A stretch of 14,027 nt of DNA, taken from contig CAYVSY010000026.1 of NCBI GenBank assembly GCA_964454255.1, positions 1 to 14,027 on the forward strand, written 5' to 3'. This document shows positions 1 to 5,548 of the stretch, piece by piece. Within the stretch, counting starts at the first letter, position 1, and the number at the start of each line of letters is the position of its first letter. Both the position numbers and the translations under genes were made by a program. This DNA is from CAYVSY01 sp964454255. GTDB lineage: Bacteria > Bacillota_I > Bacilli_A > RF39 > UBA660. A model generated the notes under the pieces. That model saw only the letters and a program-made list of their open reading frames with translations, did not search any database and had not been told where the DNA came from.

Positions 1-1
1 A

Positions 2-878
2 CAAGTTTTACCTAGTGAAGAAGAATTTCCATATACAATTAGAGTTGTATCAGAAATATTAGAAAGTAATGGTTCATCTTCACAAGCTTCTATTTGCGCT
101 GGTTGTATGGCTTTAATGACTGCTGGTGTTCCAATTAAGAGTCCGGTAGCTGGTATTGCGATGGGACTTATAACATGTGATGATAGTTGGACTATTTTAA
201 CTGATATTCAAGGAATGGAAGACCACTTAGGAGATATGGATTTTAAAGTAGCTGGAACTAGAAATGGTATTTGTGCTTTACAAATGGATATTAAAATAAG
301 TGGTATAAATAAAAAGATTTTATGTGAAGCTTTGGCACAAGCTAAAAAAGCTCGTTTTCAAATTTTAGATTTAATTGAAGAAACAATTAAAGAACCTAGA
401 AAAGAAGTAAGCCAATATGCACCAAAAACATGTGTCTTTATGATAAATCCTGATAAAATTAAAGATGTTATTGGTCGCGGTGGTGAAATGATTACAAATA
501 TTAGAATGTAGTCATGTAAATACAGTTAATGATGTTAATGCAGTTAAGGTTGATTTAGAAGATGATGGTAGAGTTATAATTTATCATACTAATAAACAAA
601 TCATTGAAGATACAGCTAATAGAATAAAAGATATAGCTCGTGAAGTAGAATTTGGTAAGGTATATAATTGTAAAGTAGTTAAAGTTGAAGAATTTGGATG
701 TTTTGTGGAATTGTGGCCTGGTTGTGAAGGATTAATTCATATTTCTCAATTAGATGTTAATCGTGTTGAAAAAACAAGTGATGTTGTTAAAGTTGGAGAT
801 GAAGTTATTGCAGTCGCAACAGGATATGACAAAAAAGGCAAATTAAATTTATCAAGAAAAGAATTATTAAAAAAATAG
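2..878 (+). pseudogene. pnp: Polyribonucleotide nucleotidyltransferase (PNPase), 3' part, frameshifted
   Basis: PNPase is a 3'-5' phosphorolytic exoribonuclease of mRNA decay. The reading frame is open from base 2, so the 5' part lies outside the window. The first segment holds the second RNase PH domain (VLPSEEEFPYTIRVVSE, SNGSSSQASICAG, GVPIKSPVAGIAMGL) and the KH-domain GxxG loop (DVIGRGG). That frame stops at 509-511. The frame starting near 501 continues the same protein without a gap: LECSHV, VKVDLEDDGRVIIYH, then a complete S1 domain (FGKVYNCKVVKVEEFGCFVE, GLIHISQL, GYDKKGKLNLSRKE) to a TAG at 876-878. The break between bases about 497 and 503 is one surplus base or two missing bases. 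Alignment with ordinary PNPase (INKIIEETG-like) favours two missing bases. Without correction the product loses the rest of KH and all of S1. A sequencing or assembly error is as likely as a real mutation. Identity is certain; the status as pseudogene is not. Confidence 0.9.
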
Positions 879-921
879 TTAAAATATGTTAACTAAAACA
901 TATATTATAATAGGTGGTTAA

Positions 922-1755
922 ATGAAAAAGATATTAGAATATCTTGGACTTATTGTATTAATATGTTTTAGTTTTTTTTATACAGAAAAAACAATAACAA
1001 TTATTAAAGAAAATGATGATTTAATGATAGAAATAGAAAAAAATAAAGAAAATTATAATTATGACGCAATTAATGCTATTATTGATAATGATAATATTAT
1101 TCCGGGTGTTTATGGAAAAAAGGTTAATGTTGAAAGAAGTTATTCCAATATGAAAAAAATTGGTCTTTTTAAGGAAAGTTTACTTATATATGATATTGTT
1201 AAACCAGAAATATCGATTTTTAATAATTATGATAAATATGTTATAAGTGGTTCAAATAGAAATAAAAATATTTCTATAATCTTTGCGATTGATGATATAA
1301 GTGATTTAGAATTAATTAATAAATTACCCGATAATAAGTATAATTATTTTATTGATACATTATTATTAAATAATAATCTTAATGATTTTAAAAAACTGGC
1401 AATAAAGAATGAATTATATAATTATGGAGTAGATAAAAAATATTTAAAAGATAATATTATATATGGTAATAATTTAATAAATGGTATTTCAAATAATAAA
1501 AGTATTTATTGTTTAGTAGAAGAAAAAAATAATGATATTTTAAATATTTGTGCTAATAATAATATGTGGACAATAAAAACTAATATGATTTCTAATAATA
1601 TTTATAGTTATGTTAAAAAAAATATTAATAACGGTTTAATTATATATTTAAATTTAAATAAAACTAATATTGATGAAATAATAAGCGGTATTAAATTTAT
1701 AAATCAAAAAGGATATAAAATTGAATCATTAAGTTCTTTACTTAGCGAGAATTAA
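922..1755 (+). CDS. Membrane-anchored, catalytically degenerate polysaccharide-deacetylase-like protein (YlxY-like position)
   Basis: The product is 277 aa with one N-terminal membrane segment (about residues 8-24), so the rest is expected outside the membrane. The C-terminus (GLIIYLNLNK..IDEIISGIKFINQKGYKIESLSSLLSE) has the shape of the last strand and helix of NodB-type deacetylases. ISIIFAIDD at residues 117-125 sits where the family has its TFDDGP motif. No HxxxH metal motif is visible, so a metal-dependent deacetylase activity is unlikely. It follows pnp by 43 bases with an AGGTGG ribosome site at 913-918. No promoter has a workable distance (the TATAAT at 906-911 is too close), so it is probably cotranscribed with pnp. 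In Bacillus subtilis the gene after pnpA is ylxY, a polysaccharide-deacetylase family member, which supports the assignment. The protein is extremely rich in Asn, Ile and Lys. The family call is an inference from weak motifs plus synteny. Confidence 0.55.
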   Translation: MKKILEYLGLIVLICFSFFYTEKTITIIKENDDLMIEIEKNKENYNYDAINAIIDNDNIIPGVYGKKVNVERSYSNMKKIGLFKESLLIYDIVKPEISIFNNYDKYVISGSNRNKNISIIFAIDDISDLELINKLPDNKYNYFIDTLLLNNNLNDFKKLAIKNELYNYGVDKKYLKDNIIYGNNLINGISNNKSIYCLVEEKNNDILNICANNNMWTIKTNMISNNIYSYVKKNINNGLIIYLNLNKTNIDEIISGIKFINQKGYKIESLSSLLSEN

Positions 1756-1784
1756 AACAAACAAGTTTTAAAAAATTGTTTGTT
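1756..1784 (+). terminator. Hairpin after the ylxY-like gene, weak terminator candidate
   Basis: AACAAACAA (1756-1764) pairs perfectly with TTGTTTGTT (1776-1784). A further TTT/AAA can pair inside, leaving G1765 bulged. The hairpin begins directly after the stop codon, but what follows (TTCTTATTATG) is only a poor U-tract. It could be a weak terminator or a 3'-end stabiliser of the pnp-ylxY-like transcript. Confidence 0.35.
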
Positions 1785-1835
1785 CTTATTATGATTGTTT
1801 GAATAGTAAAAATTTATAAATTATATTAAAAACAC

Positions 1836-1865
1836 TTGAACTAATAATTAAAAATGGATTATAAT
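1836..1865 (+). promoter_or_regulatory. Sigma-A-type promoter of thiI
   Basis: TTGAAC (1836-1841) and TATAAT (1860-1865) are separated by 18 bases. Initiation would fall near 1872, just before the GAGGTG ribosome site at 1875-1880, giving a leader of only about 15 bases. The -10 is perfect and the -35 matches 4 of 6 consensus positions. A/T richness makes chance matches common here. Confidence 0.45.
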
Positions 1866-1885
1866 AATTAAGTTGAGGTGAATTG

Positions 1886-3061
1886 ATGAAAAAGATTATA
1901 TTAATTAAATATGGAGAATTAACTACAAAAAAAGATAATAGAGCTTTATTTATTAGAATTTTAGTTGAAAATATTAAATCTTCGTTAAAAAAATTTGATA
2001 TTAAATTAACCCATAGTCGCGTTAGAATGTTTATTGAATGCGATGAAAAAGATTTAGATGAAGTAATTAATAGATTATTAAAAATCTTTGGTATACATAG
2101 TATAGTAATTGTATCAAAAGTTAATAATAATATTAATGATATTAAAAATAAAATATTAGATATTTATAAAGATATTGATTTTAAAACTTTTAAAGTAGAA
2201 ACACATCGAGCTAATAAGGAATTTATATATAATAGTCCCGAAATGAATAATATTATAGGTGCTTTTTTACTTAAAAATATTTCTAATATTAAAGTTGATG
2301 TTCACAATCCTGAAATTTTAGTTAAATTAGAAATAAGAGAAAAGGATACATATATTTATCATAAAGAAATTTATGCTTTAGGTGGTTATCCAGTCGGAGT
2401 TTTGGGGAAAGGATTAACCATGTTATCGGGTGGAATTGATTCACCAGTAAGTTTGTTTTTAGCTTTAAAAAGGGGTATAAAAGTAGAAACTATTTATTTT
2501 GAATCACCACCACATACTAGTTTAATGGCTAGAAATAAAGTTATTAAATTATTAGAAAAATTATCTTTTTATCAACCAAATATTAAATTACATGTGGTTA
2601 ATTTCACCAAAATTCAGGAAACAATTTATAAGGAAATGGATCCTACTTATATGATAACCATTATGCGTAGAATGATGTATAGAATAAGTGTAGAAGTCGC
2701 TAAAAGAAGAAAATGTTTAACGATAATTAATGGTGAAAGTATTGGTCAAGTAGCAAGTCAAACATTAACTAGTATAAATGTTATTAATAGTGTTACTAAT
2801 TTTCCTATAATTAGACCTGTTGCATGCATGGATAAACTTGAAATTATTGATATTTCTAAAAAAATAGGAACTTACGAAATATCGATTGAACCTTATGAAG
2901 ATTGTTGCACAATATTTGTTCCTAAACATCCTGTTATTAATCCTAAAATGGATAAAATAATAGATATGGAAAAAAATATTAATTTTGAAGAATTAATAAA
3001 TGAAACTATTAATAATATTGAAATAATTGATGTTAATTCTATAAAAAAAGAATTAATATAG
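1886..3061 (+). CDS. thiI: tRNA uracil 4-sulfurtransferase ThiI
   Basis: ThiI adenylates U8 of tRNA and introduces sulfur to give 4-thiouridine. In many bacteria it also serves thiamine-thiazole synthesis. The 391-aa product has the N-terminal ferredoxin-like part and THUMP domain (to about residue 165). The PP-loop ATPase follows, with its signature LSGGIDSPVS (S181-G-G-I-D-S). Near the C-terminus is the Cys-containing YEDCCTIFVPKHP segment (C340, C341), where the family's reactive cysteine lies. There is no C-terminal rhodanese domain, as in Bacillus ThiI, so sulfur must come from a separate cysteine desulfurase not seen here. I chose ATG 1886 over the in-frame TTG at 1883 because GAGGTG (1875-1880) lies five bases before it. 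Length and motifs are normal and I see no damage. Confidence 0.95.
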   Translation: MKKIILIKYGELTTKKDNRALFIRILVENIKSSLKKFDIKLTHSRVRMFIECDEKDLDEVINRLLKIFGIHSIVIVSKVNNNINDIKNKILDIYKDIDFKTFKVETHRANKEFIYNSPEMNNIIGAFLLKNISNIKVDVHNPEILVKLEIREKDTYIYHKEIYALGGYPVGVLGKGLTMLSGGIDSPVSLFLALKRGIKVETIYFESPPHTSLMARNKVIKLLEKLSFYQPNIKLHVVNFTKIQETIYKEMDPTYMITIMRRMMYRISVEVAKRRKCLTIINGESIGQVASQTLTSINVINSVTNFPIIRPVACMDKLEIIDISKKIGTYEISIEPYEDCCTIFVPKHPVINPKMDKIIDMEKNINFEELINETINNIEIIDVNSIKKELI

Positions 3062-3084
3062 AAATAATTACCAACTTATTTTTA

Positions 3085-3113
3085 GTATGATATTATAAAA
3101 AATTCACATTCTA
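3085..3113 (+). promoter_or_regulatory. Sigma-G-like forespore promoter of the SASP gene
   Basis: GTATG (3085-3089), 17 bases, then CATTCTA (3107-3113). This fits the B. subtilis sigma-G pattern GHATR-N17/18-CATWHTA at every defined position. Initiation would fall near 3120, directly before the AGGAGGTG ribosome site at 3121-3128. A forespore promoter is what a SASP gene should have. Confidence 0.6.
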
Positions 3114-3134
3114 TTAATGTAGGAGGTGAATTTA

Positions 3135-3356
3135 ATGAACAATTCAAACAACAGTAGAATGACAGTTCCAGGTGCAAAGCAAGCTATCGATAGAATGAAA
3201 TATGAAATAGCTAATGAATTTGGTGTTAATTTAGGACCAGATGCAACTTCAAGAGCTAATGGATCAGTTGGTGGAGAAATCACTAAACGTTTAGTTAAAA
3301 TGGGTGAATCTCAATTAAGTAACGGAAGTTATAGTTCTCAAAACAACAATAAATAA
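3135..3356 (+). CDS. Alpha/beta-type small acid-soluble spore protein
   Basis: These proteins saturate spore DNA in the forespore, shift it toward an A-like form and protect it from UV and heat. They are degraded at germination. The 73-aa product carries the whole family signature: PGAKQAIDRMKYEIANEFGV, then LGPDATSRANGSVGGEITKR and LVKMGESQL. YEIA at residues 23-26 is the expected cleavage site of the germination protease GPR (between E24 and I25). The tail is short and Gln/Asn/Ser-rich. The start is ATG 3135, with AGGAGGTG at 3121-3128 six bases upstream; a longer reading from GTG 3126 would begin inside that ribosome site. It stands alone between a sigma-G-like promoter and a strong terminator, so it is a single-gene unit. 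It is the clearest evidence in the window that the organism makes endospores. Confidence 0.96.
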   Translation: MNNSNNSRMTVPGAKQAIDRMKYEIANEFGVNLGPDATSRANGSVGGEITKRLVKMGESQLSNGSYSSQNNNK

Positions 3357-3362
3357 CGAATG

Positions 3363-3388
3363 AGGAATAGAATAATCTATTCTTTTTT
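3363..3388 (+). terminator. Intrinsic terminator of the SASP gene
   Basis: Stem 3363-3371 pairs with 3376-3384 (nine pairs including one G-U; core GAATAGA/TCTATTC) around the four-base loop ATAA. A run of six T follows (3383-3388), then CTTT. It starts seven bases after the SASP stop codon. Confidence 0.85.
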
Positions 3389-3397
3389 CTTTATTGA

Positions 3398-3406
3398 TGT
3401 TATAAT
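3398..3406 (+). promoter_or_regulatory. Extended -10 promoter before the pdaA-like gene
   Basis: TGTTATAAT (3398-3406) is a perfect extended -10 element with no good -35. It lies just past the SASP terminator and 18 bases before the start codon. Initiation near 3413 would leave a short leader holding AGGTG (3416-3420). It looks like sigma-A or a related factor. I do not see the sigma-G pattern that drives the neighbouring SASP gene. Confidence 0.45.
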
Positions 3407-3424
3407 AGTAAAAATAGGTGAATT

Positions 3425-4690
3425 ATGAAGAAGTTTAAATTAAATAAAAAAGGATATAGTATATTATTTTTAATTCTTTTTTTAATTATTATAATTATGT
3501 TGTTTTCTAACAATAATAAGATTATTATTAATGGTTCTCGTGATGTTTCTATATCATTAAATACTAATTATGTTGATGAAGGCGCAAAACTATTAATTGA
3601 TGATATGGAAAAATCAGAATTATTAGAAATAACCAATAATGTTAATACTAATGTTGTTGGTAAATATGAAGTAGTATATAAATATAAGAATAATAAAGTT
3701 GTTAGAATAGTTAATGTTATTGATAATCTTTCACCAGAAATTATTTTAATTGGTGAAACGAAATTAATTATTTATTTAAATTATCCATATTATGAATTTG
3801 GAGCAAAAGCCGTTGATAATAATGATGGTGATATTTCTGAACAAATTAAAATTGTAAACAATGTTGATGTTACTAAAGAAGGAATATATGAAGTCAAATA
3901 TTCTGTTGTTGACAAAAATAATAATAAAACGGAAAAAAAACGTATTGTCCAAGTATTATCATTGGAAAATGGATTTAAACGTTATGAAAAAATATTAAAT
4001 AAAACGATTGATTGGGGATTTTCTTCTAATAAAAATGGAATTAGACCGTATGAAAGTTATGCATCTTTTTTTAATTCATATAATGCTTATCATTTGGGTT
4101 TAAATGAGAAGAAGGTTTATTTTACTTTTGATGAAGGTGGAAATCCTATTACATATGTTAAAGAAATAGCGGATATTTTAAACAAATATAATATTAAAGG
4201 TATATTTTTTGTTTGTTATAAATATATGAAAGATAATGCTGATTTAATGAGATCTTTATTAGAACATGGCCATGTGATAGGAAATCATACGGTTGGACAT
4301 AAAAATATGAATTCTCTAGCAATTCCAGAAAAATTTAATGATTTTCTAAAAGAGATAAAATTGGTAGAAGAAGAATATAAAAATATTACGGGTAAAGATA
4401 TGCCTAAAATATTTAGATATCCAAATGGAATCTATAGTGAAAGAACATTAACTATTTTAAAAGAGATGGGTTATAAAAGCATTTTTTGGAGTTTTTATTA
4501 TAATGATTGGGCACAAACAACAACGAAAGAATATTCTTTAAAATTAATGAAGGAACGCTTACATAATGGTGCTATTTATTTGATTCATCCTAAAAATAAA
4601 GGTAATTATGAAGCTTTAGAAGATTTTATTATATATTTAAAAGAGCAAGGTTATGAAATTGATCTTGCTACTAATATTGAAAAAAGTTAA
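3425..4690 (+). CDS. pdaA: PdaA-like polysaccharide deacetylase with two N-terminal Ig-like domains
   Basis: PdaA removes the N-acetyl group from muramic acid, leading to the muramic-delta-lactam of spore cortex. The 421-aa product starts with a membrane anchor (about residues 10-28). Two Ig-like modules of the DUF5011 type follow (about 33-100 and 103-178; the second has YYEFGAKAVDNNDGDIS and GIYEVKYSVVDKNNN). The NodB domain fills 185-418. PdaA-specific features are the WGFSSNKNGIRP entry, YFTFDEGG (D236, E237), GNHTVGH (H288, H292), the RYPNGIYSE segment, FWSFYYNDW and IYLIHPKNKGNYEALEDF. E237 occupies the position that is Asp in most NodB enzymes and Asn in PdaA. B. subtilis PdaA lacks the Ig modules. 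The SASP gene lies immediately upstream. The stop codon coincides with the end of a minus-strand RNA. The PdaA-like class is firm; its exact substrate is inferred. Confidence 0.85.
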   Translation: MKKFKLNKKGYSILFLILFLIIIIMLFSNNNKIIINGSRDVSISLNTNYVDEGAKLLIDDMEKSELLEITNNVNTNVVGKYEVVYKYKNNKVVRIVNVIDNLSPEIILIGETKLIIYLNYPYYEFGAKAVDNNDGDISEQIKIVNNVDVTKEGIYEVKYSVVDKNNNKTEKKRIVQVLSLENGFKRYEKILNKTIDWGFSSNKNGIRPYESYASFFNSYNAYHLGLNEKKVYFTFDEGGNPITYVKEIADILNKYNIKGIFFVCYKYMKDNADLMRSLLEHGHVIGNHTVGHKNMNSLAIPEKFNDFLKEIKLVEEEYKNITGKDMPKIFRYPNGIYSERTLTILKEMGYKSIFWSFYYNDWAQTTTKEYSLKLMKERLHNGAIYLIHPKNKGNYEALEDFIIYLKEQGYEIDLATNIEKS

Positions 4691-4724
4691 AAAAAAAAGA
4701 GACCGTCCCCCTGAGGTCGATCTC
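4689..4724 (-). terminator. Intrinsic terminator of the minus-strand RNA
   Basis: In the minus-strand RNA GAGAUCG (4724-4718) pairs with CGGUCUC (4705-4699): seven pairs, one of them U-G, around a 12-base loop, followed by ten U (4698-4689). On the plus strand the wobble becomes a C/A mismatch and no T-run follows, so the element is built for the minus strand. The U-tract overlaps the last two bases of the pdaA stop codon. Confidence 0.75.
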
Positions 4725-4793
4725 CCAAAAAGAATAAAAAGGGGTTGGCTAGTGTGATACTAGCACCAATTCGCCTAAAAATTTGAATTGGTG
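4689..4793 (-). ncRNA. Structured small RNA of about 100 nt, convergent with pdaA
   Basis: The minus strand has a complete transcription unit without a start codon or open frame of note. A strong promoter at 4800-4827 puts initiation near 4793, and a terminator ends at 4689. In between, CACCAATTC/GAATTGGTG (4785-4793 with 4764-4772) forms a perfect nine-pair stem with a 12-base loop. GCTAGT/ACTAGC (4748-4753 with 4759-4764) forms a six-pair stem with a five-base loop. The two stems share base 4764, and flanking GGT/ACC (4743-4745, 4765-4767) can extend the second stem at the expense of the first, so the RNA may switch folds. A CCCC block (4741-4744) can pair with G-runs in the terminator. I do not recognise a named RNA family. 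The layout (short RNA, strong promoter, terminator facing a gene end) resembles antitoxin RNAs of Gram-positive type I toxin-antitoxin loci. That function is only inference. Confidence 0.6.
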
Positions 4794-4799
4794 ATTTAT

Positions 4800-4827
4800 A
4801 TTATAAACATTATTATTTATTTGTCAA
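4800..4827 (-). promoter_or_regulatory. Near-consensus sigma-A promoter of the minus-strand RNA
   Basis: On the minus strand TTGACA (4827-4822) and TATAAT (4805-4800) are both perfect, with a 16-base spacer. It is the best housekeeping promoter in the window and reads away from the gene at 4909 toward pdaA. No protein gene lies ahead of it before the terminator at 4724-4689. Confidence 0.8.
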
Positions 4828-4872
4828 GAAAAAAATAAAAATTTATTTAGTATTTATAATATTTATGAAATG

Positions 4873-4881
4873 TGATATACT
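4873..4881 (+). promoter_or_regulatory. Extended -10 promoter before the SipW-type surface protein
   Basis: TGATATACT (4873-4881) has the TGn extension and a 5-of-6 match to TATAAT; no clear -35 is present. It lies 28 bases before the chosen start codon and points away from the minus-strand RNA promoter, so the two promoters are divergent. Confidence 0.4.
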
Positions 4882-4908
4882 TGTTTTATGATAAAGGAGT
4901 TGAATTTT

Positions 4909-5505
4909 TTGAAAAAAGAAAAAATAATAGGAATAATTATTGGAATTATAATATTTATTATTATAATTGCTGGGATGACATATGCTTGGTTTGTTTGGCA
5001 AAGTGAAACTACTGCTATTGGTGGTTCGACAACTTTTTTCGATGTTGATTATGTTAGTGGAGCGGCTATTAACAATAATGGACTAATATCATCAACTGAT
5101 AAAACTGGAGGTGCATCAACGGAAGTAGTAATTAAGAAAAAAAGTGGGAGTCTTAATGGAATTGCTACTTTAACTTTAAACATAACAACTTTAACTCAAA
5201 GTGCTAATTCCCTTAGTGAATATGGTGTAATAGATTTCTCAGCTATTAAATGGGAAGTGTATAAAAGCACCAATTCAGCTTCTCCTTATACTTATTCAAA
5301 TACGCCTTCTTATACAGGAACACTACAAGGTAAAGGAACATCTTCAGGAACAACTTTAACTTTATTTGATAATGAAGCTTTAAGTGAAAATAATGTGGCC
5401 TATAAAGTGTATATTTGGGCCGATGCAGAATTAAGCACTAATGGTTATATCGGAACTAATTTAGTAAGTTATATTACAGCTTCAGCTGTTCAAACAACAT
5501 CATAA
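4909..5505 (+). CDS. Small surface protein with SipW-dependent-type signal peptide
   Basis: The product is about 198 aa. It has a charged start (MKKEK), a very hydrophobic Ile/Gly stretch at about residues 6-22 and the motif GMTYAWFVWQSET. This motif matches the class of signal peptides found on TasA/CalY-like proteins and processed by the SipW peptidase (usual form GTYAYFTD). The mature part is rich in Ser, Thr and Asn and reads as beta-strands, with a spacing typical of an extracellular single-domain protein. No enzyme motif is visible. I chose TTG 4909 because AAAGGAG (4893-4899) lies nine bases upstream; the in-frame ATG 4888 has no ribosome site and would place that site inside the gene. 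It is a single-gene unit between an extended -10 promoter and a bidirectional terminator. No sipW gene is in the window. It might form fibres like TasA, but no sequence similarity beyond the signal peptide supports that. Confidence 0.65.
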   Translation: MKKEKIIGIIIGIIIFIIIIAGMTYAWFVWQSETTAIGGSTTFFDVDYVSGAAINNNGLISSTDKTGGASTEVVIKKKSGSLNGIATLTLNITTLTQSANSLSEYGVIDFSAIKWEVYKSTNSASPYTYSNTPSYTGTLQGKGTSSGTTLTLFDNEALSENNVAYKVYIWADAELSTNGYIGTNLVSYITASAVQTTS

Positions 5506-5510
5506 TTTTT

Positions 5511-5548
5511 AAAAAAATCCAAATTATTCAATTGGATCTTCTTTTTTT
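5511..5548. terminator. Bidirectional terminator between convergent genes
   Basis: ATCCAA (5517-5522) pairs with TTGGAT (5532-5537) around a nine-base loop. On the plus side CTTC and seven T follow (5542-5548). On the minus side seven T follow (complement of 5511-5517). It serves the surface-protein gene and the LCP gene, and the LCP stop codon (5524-5526) lies in its loop. Confidence 0.7.

Noticed and set aside
884..903. Hairpin ATATGTT/AACATAT between pnp and the next gene
   Set aside because: All but one pair are A-T and no T-run follows; it is not convincing as a terminator or regulatory element.
906..911. TATAAT before the ylxY-like gene
   Set aside because: Transcription would start inside the ribosome site, leaving no usable leader.
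1883..1885. TTG as start of thiI
   Set aside because: ATG 1886 is three bases on and better spaced from GAGGTG.
3126..3134. GTG 3126 as start of the SASP gene
   Set aside because: The GTG lies inside the AGGAGGTG ribosome site; ATG 3135 has ideal spacing and gives the normal SASP N-terminus.
4690..4800. Known riboswitch or housekeeping RNA on the plus strand
   Set aside because: No riboswitch consensus, SRP, tmRNA or 6S signature is recognisable, and the promoter and terminator both belong to the minus strand.
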